Below, piece by piece: positions 10,782 through 20,695 of a DNA stretch of 64,000 nucleotides (position 1 is the stretch's first letter; the number at the start of each line of letters is the position of its first letter). Source of the stretch: Sphaerolaimus hirsutus (Eukaryota; Nematoda; Chromadorea; Monhysterida; Sphaerolaimidae). A program made the translations under genes and the position numbers. The stretch is taken from assembly GCA_964036195.1 (NCBI GenBank), contig OZ038451.1, positions 17,880,747 to 17,944,746 on the forward strand. The letters run 5' to 3'. The notes beneath the pieces are model-generated. The model was not told where the DNA came from. It worked only from the letters and a program-made list of their open reading frames with translations, and ran no database searches.

Positions 10782-11302
10782 AATGTTTTTTCATCGGCTT
10801 AGTTAATATCCTAGTTAAGAGGCGTGCGACTTTGTGCGAATGTAATTACCTAGCACTTTCTCATTAGCATTATTGTGTCTCGTTCCCCATGACGCGTTTC
10901 GATAGATGTCATATAACTGACGTCAAGCCAATATTTGTCGACTTTTTCTGTGTGTATCTATAGTGTACTAATAGGTATATAAGTCTGGTGAGGGGTCTTG
11001 TAGACCTGGGGCCTCTGCGGTGGTTCATATACAGATCGTAGATCGCTCCTCCGAAAAGATAGACAGCTGAATTATTTTTTGTTGGGGGGAGGGGATCGCG
11101 GCGGTGCACTTAAATAAGTGGATAGTATTAAAAATACCTAAATTTTTGCATCCTGATAGATGGATAGCTGAACGATCTCTGGGATAGATAGATACATAGA
11201 TAGCTGGAGCGTTTGAGGGTGACCCCCTGTATATTGTATTGGTGTAATGACTTTATGAATGTAATCTCAATAACTTATCACATGCTAGATAAATACAAAG
11301 TA
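10782..11302. other. Unassigned sequence with an old CAGGGGTCTC remnant
   Basis: 10995-11226 is a diverged hAT remnant (GAGGGGTCTTGTAGACC, then GGATAGATAGATACATAG) present in both copies. The rest is AT-rich without recognised features. TGACGTCA occurs at 10918. Confidence 0.5.
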
Positions 11303-11698
11303 CCGTATTTCTTCGATTTCATTGACTGTTCATTTACATTGCCTTGCTCGTTTACATTGTCGGGTCTGCGGGGCATCCGAAAAATACATTGCCATGTTCA
11401 AATACATTGGCGTATGAAAATATAGATGTTGCGTTATCATATTCATCACTTAATGTTTGCCGCTCTAAGGTGTCTAACAAGTCTACTACTGGAAAATTTA
11501 CCTAATTTATGATGAACACCAAGTGTAGTTTTCATTATAGTTAAACCACATTCATATCTAATTAAGAAATGCACATGGAAAATACTTTGTGTGATATACA
11601 TTGCCATGTTCATTCACTTTGCCCTGCTCGTTTACATTGCCCCCCAAAATGGCTTATGAAACAATACATTGGCGGTCAATAAAATCGAAGAAATACGG
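11303..11698. mobile_element. TA-target element, CCGTATTTCTTCGA subgroup, B only
   Basis: Perfect TA flanks; ends CCGTATTTCTTCGATTT and AAATCGAAGAAATACGG. Inside are TACATTG-rich repeats. Contig C has the empty site at TA 41575-41576 with the same flanks, proving insertion or clean excision. Confidence 0.93.
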
Positions 11699-11700
11699 TA

Positions 11701-12431
11701 GTTTCTTTTGTTAGGCTTTTTCTTACTCTCACCCTAAAAAGTGTCAATTGACATTTGCAATGTTTTAGAGTGTCACTAAATTGTCTCATACAAAGCTTCA
11801 AATGCCCTGTTGATCCTCATTAAGCCGGGTACACTATGGAAATTTGAAACTGTTTTGAATTTTCAACGTGCCATGGTACTTTACAGTGTAGTGATGTAAA
11901 TGATTGATGTAATTGATGATTGATTGCTATGACTATAATTTAGACTTTTTAAATTAATAATGTTTAATCAGATTCAGAATAAAATACAATAGCTGGCACC
12001 CCAGACTCTGTAAAATGCCATGGAATATATAAAATGTCATGCAAAGATTAAAAATGCCTGGTAAAAAGGAAAACTTGACATAATACAAGACTTTTTGATT
12101 TGACATGACATTTTACAGTATCTGTGAGCAGTTCTCTTCAACAATTTCTAGCACTGATTTTAGTTTAACATCATGGAACTGCAGAGCTCGTGTCATTTCT
12201 TTCCCTGGCGCTTTTCCATCACTAGTCGTGATCATTGGGCTCAGTTTTTGATTTTTACAAATAAAAAAGGTAGGTATTCACGAACAAAAAATGCAAGAAA
12301 TAAGAACAAATTACGAATCAATAATTTCATGAGCAGCTTAGTTTTGTAAATTTTATTTGTAATTTGCCTCTTTTTTAAAACGTTTTGCTCAAGTGTATTT
12401 GTGTTTAGGTATCCAGAATATTTACCTGATC
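11701..12431. other. Single-copy AT-rich sequence, no gene
   Basis: Matches 41577-42307 almost base for base. It holds a small inverted repeat at about 12006-12118 (CTGTAAAATGCCATG and CATGACATTTTACAG) and a right-end remnant of the GGCGCC family near 12205 (CTGGCGCTTTTCCATCACTA). Confidence 0.55.
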
Positions 12432-12637
12432 TGGGGCCAGTTCCGCAAGTGGAGAAGTGAGAAGTAAAATGGCAAATGCGAAGTGAAATGGCAAAAGCGA
12501 AGTTAATTGAGATGTAAAATGTCGGAAAGGGAGAGAAATTACTTATTATTTTTTTACTTCGCTTTTGCCAATTTACTTGCCATTTCACTTCACTTTTGCC
12601 ATTTTACTTCGCTTTTGCTATTTTACTTCTCAATTTT
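12432..12637. repeat. Foldback repeat, GTTCCGCAAGTGG family (damaged right end)
   Basis: Left end GGGGCCAGTTCCGCAAGTGG, then arrays of AAAATGGCAAA/GCGAAGTG and their complement. Contig C (42308-42525) keeps the right end CGGAACTGGC; B has lost about 14 bases there. Related to the longer foldback at 16555-17416. Confidence 0.65.
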
Positions 12638-13316
12638 ACCTGTTTCGCGGAGTGCAGACTGCTGTGCGTGCGTGCGTGCGTCAATCGTCGCTAATGAATT
12701 ATGTATTTAAAATATTTTTCCGTGTTGATGTTGCTAGAAAATCAAGGTGTTACGATGGCGTGATGCATGAGACCTAATCATTAGCTTAGCTTTGTAGATA
12801 TGCTTTTCCTCATTTACGTACATATCTGCCTTATTGTCAGTTTTACCTCAGTTACTGTAAGGTAGTGAATTTTGCGAAATTTACTCATGCTACATCCTGG
12901 ATCCAGATTCTGCCCAAAACCTTTTTTCGTGTGGTCAATTTTATCAAACATTATGTCGCTTTTTCAATAACAAAATTCTCACCGTGGCATTTTAGCAGTA
13001 CAGCTGCGATTACAGCTCGACGTAAGATTAAAGCGTAAAATTTCACCACAAAATTACGGTAGGTACATTAATGTCTCCAACTCGTCGTGGACAACGTGCT
13101 AATCCATCTCTTAATCGTTTTTTAAAACTCAACACCCACGGTCCACCGTTTCCAGAGATATAGATTTTTCAATGATTTTACGTCGAAATTTATGAAGATG
13201 TAACATTAAATTTCGACGTAAAATCATTGAAAAATCAATATTTCGGGAAACGGTGGACAAGTTGACGTGACATGACAAGTCGGAGGCCTGTACCATCATC
13301 CACTTTAAAGTAATTA
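12638..13316. other. Single-copy sequence with TIR-like piece
   Basis: Contains a short GTGC microsatellite near 12666 and, at about 13009, GCTGCGATTACAGC, which forms an inverted repeat with CGAAACTGAAATCGCAGC near 13720. This may mark an old element across 13009-13740. No gene. Confidence 0.45.
13141..13258. repeat. Small near-perfect hairpin
   Basis: GTCCACCGTTTCC...CGGTGGAC; arms of about 54 bases around a TGAAGATGTAAC loop. In contig C (about 43028-43140) the right arm is largely lost. Confidence 0.8.
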
Positions 13317-13680
13317 CCGTATTACCTGAAATTACCCCCATGGGGTTTATTATTTCGTCAGCAAAATTTGAGGGGGGGGGGTTAATTCGAGGGGTTTTTT
13401 TTCGTCAGAAATTTTCGTAAGGATCGTGGTAATAAGTAGGCATTTGCGTACCCAAAACAGGTGATAAATGTGTCCAAACAGTGTATATTTGGACATAAAA
13501 CGTAGATAGCTACTACACAAACTAGTCTATGTGTAGTTGCAAGGCAAATGAGCAGTAATATACATCATGTACATTGTATTACATACTTGACGTACATCAT
13601 TACGAAGGGGGGGGGGTATTATTTCCCCAGCCCATTTTGACGGGGGTTAATTCGAGGGGGGATAATTCGAGATAATACGG
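13317..13680. mobile_element. TA-target element, CCGTATTACCTGAAATTACC variant, B only
   Basis: TA flanks; ends CCGTATTACCTGAAAT and ATTCGAGATAATACGG with long G runs. The empty site is in contig C at TA 47613-47614 with matching flanks (TTTAAAGTAAT/GTTTTGCG). Confidence 0.93.
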
Positions 13681-13682
13681 TA

Positions 13683-14306
13683 GTTTTGCGGTTTAATTTT
13701 ACGTTTGACTTTTACGTCGAAACTGAAATCGCAGCACAAGGGCTATATATTGAGCGGCCTCCAGTAGTTGCGCTTCTACATATGATCTTCAAGTGAACTA
13801 AACTGCAATCACCATTTGTAAATAAATAGCATGATTACTGTAGGGGGTTTGGTTCATCGTAACTAGGCAACCATTTTGTCATTGAATCTCTACTGAATTA
13901 TTTGCATTCTGGTGCAGCGTGTGCATGTTTTCATTTGAATTTCGGTGTGACGTCAGAGCTGGTCGAATTGTTGATCGGAAACCTTCAAATTATTGTGGAT
14001 AAATTATATTTGATCACTTGGAGCTTTTGTCTCACCTATCTTCTGTGCATTCAGTCTGTTGTATTTAACTCCATGTTCTTACACTGGATTTATTCACTGT
14101 TGATACGTTTGCGTGTAGTGGCTGGTGAATACACAGGTTGCATGGATGCAGACATGTTGCAGAATGTTTTACATGCTATTTCGAGCTTTATCTATGCTGT
14201 AGCGGTATGCAAAATACCTAGATAGCATTCAAATCTGATTTTTTCAAATACCTACCTAAAAGTATTTTGCGTTAATAGAGTCGTCTGCTGGAAGAAGCAA
14301 TCTCCC
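13683..14306. other. Single-copy sequence, no clear gene
   Basis: Matches 47615-47725 plus 48653-49192. A 107-codon plus-strand frame exists in B, but its partner in C is frameshifted by indels, so it is not constrained. TGACGTCA at 13947 is kept in both copies. Confidence 0.5.
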
Positions 14307-15240
14307 CAGGGGTTTCCTAAGGGGGGGGGGGTTGCCCCCCCCCCCAAATCCGCCAGCTATCTATCCCGCAGGCCGCTCAGCTATCTATCCCGGAGGCCGC
14401 TCAGCTATCTATCTATCCCGAGACAAAGCTTTTCGCTGCTACCCCCTGAGACCTCCCCCCCAAAATCGCTCAGCTACCTACCTATTTGGAGCGATTTTTT
14501 AGAAATTTTGGCCCAATTTCCGCTCAAAATCGTTTATTTTCGTACCATTTCATAGTTTTTCACCTTCAAAATCGCGGCTTTTGCCTATACACATGTTTAT
14601 TTACCTATTTGTAGCCGTTTTCAGCTACTTATAACCTGTTTTTAGCGATTTTTTTCCCTTTCTACCTTCTATGCACCGAAAAGCCTATATAGTTTGCCCA
14701 GGGATTTTTGCTTTTTGATTTTTGAGCGGGGGGGGCTGCTTGTTTACGGAGGCCGGCGAGGGGGGGGCTCAGCCCCCCCCTAAAATTTTAGCTACATAGT
14801 GGTGGAATGGCGCCATGGCGCTGGCGCCATTAGTAAGCGCCACGTCATGGCGCCATTGGCGTTGGCGTCAGCGCCATGGAACGCTGTATATGTATGTAAA
14901 TATACATACAAAACAGCAAAAAGCACTACATAAAGTGTATTTATAACGATTTGCAGCCACATGGAGCAAATCTGATGGTTATAAATACCTTCTGTCTTGT
15001 GAAGAATGCGCGCTCGCGCGCAAATTTTTTTATGCTGACGTTGAAAAAGTCGCATTTTCCGGTCATTTTCTGGTCTCGCCCCGGGAGGGGGGGCTGCAGC
15101 CCCCCCCGCCCCCCCTGGATACGGCCCTGAGTTTGCCCCCGCGAGCCCCCCCAGAAATTTTTTTCAGCTATCTATCCCTCCGTAGGAGCGATTTGCTATC
15201 TATCCAGACCCCGCGAGGGCCAAAATATTGGAGACCCCTG
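14307..15240. mobile_element. hAT-like element, CAGGGGTCTC family, B only
   Basis: Ends CAGGGGTTTCC and GGAGACCCCTG; duplication AATCTCCC/GATCTCCC (7 of 8). The empty site GATCTCCC is near 49186 in contig C. Another hAT-like element sits inside at 14699-15129. Confidence 0.9.
14699..15129. mobile_element. hAT-like element, CAGGGATGTATCC family, nested
   Basis: Perfect duplication AGTTTGCC at 14691-14698 and 15130-15137. Right end GGATACGGCCCTG; inside are GGCGCCATGGCGC repeats and GCGCGCTCGCGCGCAAA. Sister copy at 46105-46551. Confidence 0.9.
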
Positions 15241-15248
15241 GATCTCCC

Positions 15249-15650
15249 TACACCGTGTTTCAGCAATTCAATATTTTACAAAAATATATACCTAGGCTTT
15301 TCCAAGGTATAGAAGGAAGAAAAGGGAAAAATCGCTAAAAGTGGGTGAAAATAGCTAAAAATAGGTATAAAGCATATACAGTACACAAAATAGCTGAAAA
15401 TAGGCAATAAAACACATGAACTAGTGATTTTGAAGGTGAAAAACTATTTAAAAAAATATGAAAATTAGCGATTTTGAGCGAAAAATGGACCAAAATTCCT
15501 CAAAAATCGCTTCAGATAGGAGGTAGATAGCTGGACTATTGGGAGGGGGGGTCAGGGGATAGTAGCCAAAAAAAATTTGCCTCCGGGATAGATTGATAGT
15601 TGGCGGATTTAGGGGGCGTATTCCCCCCAACCTCCACCCCCTACTAAACC
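15249..15650. mobile_element. Truncated CAGGGGTCTC-family element
   Basis: 15295-15650 matches the family's right two thirds (GATAGTAGCCAAAAA, GGATAGATTGATAG), but the CAGGGGTCTC left end is missing and the right end is mutated to CTACTAAACCTCAG. In contig C only 50005-50200 remains. Confidence 0.7.
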
Positions 15651-16045
15651 TCAGTCGCTGCTGAGATTTATCTTGCGAATGTAAACAGTGAAAGTGTATA
15701 AATAACTTTTATGCCATCATTATTTGAGTTCAATTAGTTAGATGTTATATTTATGATATATGCCGGTAATTGCGCAGGTTGTTTTAGTTCACACTGAATT
15801 GTCATGAATTGGCCCCACGCACACTACGTAGTTGACTGCTATTTAGCATTGAATAACCTGTGGGAAAACTATGTTTGAAAATATAAAAAAATATAAGATT
15901 TTTTACATTTTTATTTTTGCCGGGACTTTCGAGAGGGATTTACAGTATTTCTTCTAATACAAAAGCATAACTCTGGTAAATTTGCTTGCCTCAAACAGAT
16001 TTACAGTTTTCCAAAAAGTTTTCGGTATAGTGTTTAGGGCCACAT
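15651..16045. other. Single-copy sequence, no gene
   Basis: Matches 50201-50328 plus 50586-50852. TA 15785-15786 is the empty site for the element at 50329-50585. Confidence 0.6.
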
Positions 16046-16554
16046 CAGTGTTGCAAAAACTTATTTATGTTTACCCGAAATACCCGGGTATTTTGGTATT
16101 TATATTCACGTTTACGTTTACGTATTTGGAGAATACCATTACGTATTGTTTGTTACATATTCCTGACGGAAATACCCGGGTACTGGCAAAAACGTAAAAA
16201 AATTCCCATCAATGACACTTTCAGGCGATAAAAATGGCTGAATTAGGCGCAGCAAACGAAATGCTTACGTTTTTGTAAAAACGTAAAATGTACCGTATTT
16301 CCTCGAAATACCCCCCGGGAGGTGATTGTTTCATAGTGGTTCCGAGAGGGGGGGGGGGTATTTCGGGGGGGAGGGTTGTTATTTCACAAGAAAATTTTTA
16401 AAATCCCAGTACGAAATTGTCGTCTGAAACGTACGCAGACGTGGTAAAATACAACAAAAACCGCCATTTATAAGGTTATGTAGACTAATATTAGTACGTA
16501 GATGGTATAAACACTGTTCTAACGCGATTCCGACATTGTTTTAACGTGTGTTCT

Positions 16555-17416
16555 GGTGCCGGTTCCGCAAGTGGACAAGTTAAGAGTTAAAAGTTAAGAG
16601 TTGAGTAAAATGACAAATGGCGAGTTAAGAGAAAAGTTAAAGTTTAAGAGAAAAGTTAAAGTTTAAGAGAAAAGTTAAAAGTTAAGAGTTTAGTTAAAAG
16701 TTGAGTTAAATGTTAAGAGTTGAGTTAAAGGTTAAAAGTTGAGTTAAGAGTTAAGAGTTGAGTTAAGAGACAAGTGGAAAATGGTGGTAATATAAAAAAA
16801 CTAAATAAAAATGTGAAAGTGGTATCGATACCTCTGTTCGCTGGCATGGTACCAATGTTGAATGCACGACATTCGAAAATAACGTATCCAAAAAAAATAT
16901 CGCTAAAGATAAAAAAATCGCGGAACAGTGTTGCAAAATGGCGTTCACTGTTCACTTGTGTTGGATTTAGACAGAAGCGTTTTTTGAATAGGCCCTTATT
17001 TTCGGTTCCGAAATTGCGACGCAGCTGGTAAATCGGTGCCTGCCGCTGAAATTCCTCCGCGTCGGAATCACCGTTGGAAACAACGCTCTCAAGATCCGAA
17101 TTCATTTTTTTAATTTTTTTATTTTTTATTACATTTTTCCCACATTTGTCTTTTAAATCAACTTTTAACTCACCTTTTAACCTTTAACTCAACTCTTAAC
17201 ATTTAACTCAACTTTTGACTCAACTTTTAACCTTTAACTCAACTCTTAACATTTAACTCAACCTTTAACTCAACTCTTAACATTTAACTCAACTTTTAAC
17301 TTTTCTCTTAAACTTTAACTTTTCTCTTAAACTTTACTCTTAACCGCCATTTGTCATTTTACTCAACTCTCAACTTTTAACTCTTAACTTGTCCACTTGC
17401 GGAACTGGCCCCAGCA
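16555..17416. mobile_element. Foldback element with arms of GTTAAGAG-type hexamers
   Basis: Ends GGTTCCGCAAGTGGACAAG and CTTGTCCACTTGCGGAAC. Arms of about 210-230 bases are arrays of GTTAAGAGTTAAAAGTT-type units facing each other. A unique centre (about 16780-17110) carries an acidic frame on the minus strand. No clear target duplication. Confidence 0.75.
16725..17105 (-). CDS. Possible captured or decayed coding fragment
   Basis: A 126-codon frame with ATG at 17105 on the minus strand. The first half is protein-like: an acidic start (MNSDLESVVSNGDSDAEEF), then a basic stretch with GLFKKRFCLNPTQV. The second half becomes hydrophobic and low-complexity as it enters the hexamer arm. An acidic N-terminus followed by FKKRF-type sequence is loosely like the start of some Harbinger-type transposases, or this could be a piece of host gene caught in the foldback. 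No other domain is present. It is absent from contig C with its host. Confidence 0.2.
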   Translation of the reverse strand: MNSDLESVVSNGDSDAEEFQRQAPIYQLRRNFGTENKGLFKKRFCLNPTQVNSERHFATLFRDFFIFSDIFFGYVIFECRAFNIGTMPANRGIDTTFTFLFSFFILPPFSTCLLTQLLTLNSTFNL

Positions 17417-17864
17417 CTACGCAGAACACAAACTGCAGTATTTGGCATGTACGTTCTCTTTACACTCAATCTGGGGGGGGGGGGTATTTCGAGGGGGGGG
17501 GGGGTGATTGTTTCATAGTGGTCTCGAGAGGGGGGGGGGGGTCAAACGAGGGGGGGGGGGATTTCGAGGAAATACGGTATACAAAAAGAAAAATGGTGTA
17601 TAAATAAGAAGTGACTGCATGCATGCAGTCATACACAGAATAACTGCTACATAAAAATGCATAAATGTGTTCGTATGCCTGGCATGTGAAGTAGACCATT
17701 TTTGTTGTTTTTGAATATTTTTGGAGATGGAGATATTTTTGCGATATTGGTATTAGTCAATATCGATTCAGTTGTCTTTAAATTTTAACACCATTGTCTT
17801 CAAAGTTGATCAACTGGAGTATCGATTTACCAGTATTCTAAAATAAATTTACGATCATGGTTGG

Positions 17865-18082
17865 CGCTTTTTTGGCTCCATTAAAAATGCTGGCGCCAGG
17901 CACCAATAGCGCCACAAGAAAATGGCGCCACCCGCCAAAAGCGCTATAGCGCTTTCTCAGATCCCGGTGCCAAGCGCCAATGGCACCAGTGCATTTTAGC
18001 GCCAAGCATCAAAAGCGCCGTGGTGCTTTCTGTTTTGGCGCTAGCGCCAGGCACGAGCGCCATGGCGCTTTTCCATCACTAA
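17865..18082. repeat. GGCGCC-rich element, TAGTGATGG family, nested
   Basis: Right end GGCGCTTTTCCATCACTA; internal arrays of GGCGCC, AGCGCC and CATGGCGC. The left end is poor (ATCATGGTTGGCGC). Relatives at 19343-19566 and the ends of 43163-47589. Confidence 0.65.
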
Positions 18083-18422
18083 TGTAGTGGTAAAACATGA
18101 AGATATTACATAAAGATCAGTGTTTGATGCATCTAAAAGTGAAAATGATGGTATTTTCCAACGCACAATGACAAATAGTATGCATAAATTTTTTACGTTT
18201 ACGTTTTTTTATGTATTCCTTGGTACTTAAAAATACCTTACGTATTAGTATTTATACTTTTAATTTAGAAAAGGTATTTACGTTTACGTTTTCCAAAAAT
18301 ACCAGATTTGAACAACACTGGGCCACATTACTGCGTCAATTTATGAAGCAGTTACTCTCCCAGTAATCCCAGTGCTGACTATAAAATATTTACAATATGT
18401 GAATCTCCAAAGCAAGTATACC

Positions 18423-19003
18423 TGGGGTGTCAAATTTCCGTTTTCCGTTTTCCGCTGGCAATTTTTTTCCGTTCCGTTTTCTGGCTGCTGAAATTTTTTT
18501 TCCGTTTTCCGGCCACTTTTTCCGTTTCCGTTTTTCCGGCTCATTTTCCGTTTTCCGGTAGAATTTCCAGTTTTTCCGCCTTTTTCCTGTTTTCTGCCTC
18601 AATTTCCAGTTTTTCCGCTTTTTTTTCATTTTCCGCCTCAATTTTCCATTTTTCTGCCTCATTTTACCTTTTTCTGGCTCAACTTTCTGTTTTCTGTTCC
18701 AGCCAAACTGATAAACATTCATGCAGATTGTCAATTATGTCATTTTTTTCTGTTTCCAGCAAAATTTCTGCAAATTTTTTCCACTTTCAGCAAAATTTCT
18801 GCAAATTTTATCTGTTTTCTGGCAAAATTTCAGCAAATTTTTACATTTCTGTGCAAATTTCATTTTTCCGTTTTCCGGCCGCTGAAATTTTTTTCCCGTT
18901 TTTTGTTTTCCGCCAAGTGCAAATTTTTTTCCGTTTTCCGTTACGTTTTCCGGCCGCTGAAATTTTCTTTCCGTTCCCCGTAAAAAAAATTTTTTACACC
19001 CTA
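18423..19003. mobile_element. hAT-like element, TAGGGTGTCAAA family, B only
   Basis: Perfect duplication AGTATACC at 18415-18422 and 19004-19011. Ends TGGGGTGTCAAA and TTTTACACCCTA; inside is TTTTCCGTTTTCCGG low-complexity sequence. In contig C the same spot holds a different, TA-target element (50951-51325). Confidence 0.9.
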
Positions 19004-19011
19004 AGTATACC

Positions 19012-19342
19012 TATGTGATATCTAATGGCCGCGTGTGCAGCAGAGTTGTTAAAATAGCGGTATTTTTGGAAAACGTATAAACAAATACCATTTTGCAAAT
19101 AAAGTATTCTCGTAAGCATATATAAATAATGGAATCTCGAGTATTTGTAATAAAGCTACCTAAATTTTACCTGGCAAAACATAAATTACAAAAATTATTT
19201 GTGCATTTGAATGTGCCTAGGTACCTATCTAGCCGAGGTACTTCTAGAAGAAACCTCGGAGTTATAAAAATAAACCTCATTGAAATACCCCCCACCATCC
19301 CTCGATAAACCCCCTACAAAATTTACATGCGGAAAAAAGAAA
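19012..19342. other. Unique sequence plus left part of a CCGTATTT-family element
   Basis: About 19040-19190 resembles a lone CAGAGTTGTTA hAT end and is shared with C. 19235-19342 matches the left part of the element at 51518-51652 in C; its right end is lost where a GGCGCC element now sits. Confidence 0.5.
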
Positions 19343-19566
19343 CGCCAAAAGCGCCATGGCGCTTTTCTGACCCCTAGCGCCAAGCGCCAATGGCGCCAGA
19401 GCAAAATGGTGCCAAGCGCCATGGCGCTTTTTGCTTTGACGCTGGCGCCAAGCGCCAGCGCCAGGCATTTTGTTCCTGGCGCCGGTCAAAAATAGCGCCA
19501 AGCCATGGCGCTTTTTGCTTTGGCGCTAGCGCCAGGCGCCAGCTCCATGGCTCTTTTACATCACTA
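19343..19566. repeat. GGCGCC-rich element, TAGTGATGG family
   Basis: Dense GCGCCATGGCGC, AGCGCCA and GGCGCCAGCGCC arrays, right end TTTTACATCACTA. Absent from contig C at the matching point (about 51630-51690). The left boundary is damaged. Confidence 0.65.
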
Positions 19567-19569
19567 ATC

Positions 19570-20242
19570 ATGACTTTTCATTAAAACGATTCCATTATTA
19601 CCTTCCAAAAATGAAAAGTCGAATATCACAACATTTTCAAATTTGTTTCCATCGTTGGTTGCCACACCTCAGCATAAGGCCAGACACATAAATATGATCC
19701 ACATTCAGGTGTGAGGTGAGAGTGAATGGTGAGCGGCACAACTGTAACGCCAACGAGTACCCAGGGGACAGATTCAATCAAATAGGGCGCCATGCGCCCT
19801 ACACGCGGATAAGTGCATGAAGGTGGTGATAAGGTTTATCATTTAAGCGCTTCACGCATGTCGGGCGCCTTACGTTCAAATTGAATTCGGAGCTAGGTAG
19901 AGTCCATTCCATGTCACATGCATTTTGTAGCACTTTGCGTTGATAACCGGCCCCTTCACGCTTTTTCCTGTGAATTAATCGGGCCAGAAATGAGTGCAAG
20001 GGTGTCCTGCGTGCGTGTGCTCCGTGCGTATAAACTTGTACAGTGCGAGTAGAAGTAAGTATTTACATAAAGGTGTGTGGCCAGGTGTGCTGCAGCGGGC
20101 TGTCCTAACTGATGGAGGAAAGAAAATACTCAATAACTCTTTACCTGCCAATGTATTTTCAGTACAGTCTTGCCAGTTTATAGTTTTAATATCCTTCAAA
20201 ATCGTATACTACCAGCGGTGTGTACACACATAAATATTTATA
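19570..20242. other. Single-copy, relatively GC-rich block
   Basis: Matches 51690-52360. GC content is higher at 19690-20130. A short frame (MSARVSCVRVLRAYKLVQ at 19991) stops just before a good splice-donor match GTAAGT near 20057, kept in both copies, and TATAAA lies at about 20029. Possibly a non-coding first exon or promoter; unproven. TA 19693-19694 is the unscarred version of TAGGTA at 51820 in C. Confidence 0.35.
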
Positions 20243-20693
20243 CCGTATTTCCTCGAAATACCCCCGGGGGGTTTATTTTTTCAGAGTGAGAATTTTGAGG
20301 GGGGGTTAAACGAGGGGGGGGTATTTCGAGGGGGGGGGTTTATTATTTCGCCAGAAATTTTTTGAAATCCCAGTACTAACATGTCGTCTGAAACGTACGC
20401 AGACGTTGAAAAATGCAACAAAAATCGCCATTTATAAGACTCTAAAGACATTTATAAGTGTGTAGACGTACAAACACTGTTCTCACATAACGGAGTCATC
20501 GTTTCTAACGTGTCTTCTGCATTGCCGGGATGACAAACCGCAGCCTTTGTCATTTACGTTCTCTATACACTAAATTTGGGGGGGGGGGGTATTTCGAGGG
20601 GGGGTTTATAAGTTCATAGTGTCCATTTTGAGGGGGGGTATTTCGAGGGGGGGGGGGTATTTCGAGGGGGGGGGGTATTTTGAGGAAATACGG
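20243..20693. mobile_element. TA-target CCGTATTT-family element, B only
   Basis: TA flanks; CCGTATTTCCTCGAAATACC to TTTTGAGGAAATACGG, with repeated TATTTCGAG between G runs. Empty site in C at TA 52361-52362. Confidence 0.94.
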
Positions 20694-20695
20694 TA

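Larger units (their letters stand above)
16293..17577. mobile_element. TA-target CCGTATTT-family element, interrupted
   Basis: TA flanks; ends CCGTATTTCCTCGAAATACC and TTTCGAGGAAATACGG. Interior matches 20243-20693 and 35775-36022. Runs of 8-13 G separated by TATTTCGAG lie near both ends. A foldback element splits it. Confidence 0.88.
16046..18320. mobile_element. hAT-like element, CAGTGTTG ends, B only, multiply nested
   Basis: Perfect 8-bp duplication GGCCACAT at 16038-16045 and 18321-18328. Ends CAGTGTTGCAAAAAC and GAACAACACTG. Contig C has the empty site GGCCACAT at 50845-50852. Inside, next to both ends, are ACGTTTACGTTT and TACCCGGGTA stretches. It hosts 16293-17577 and a GGCGCC-rich element. 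Confidence 0.92.

Noticed and set aside
13947..13954. TGACGTCA, the cAMP-response element palindrome, also at 10918, 30462 and in C
   Set aside because: An 8-base match near no supported promoter; not enough to call a regulatory site.
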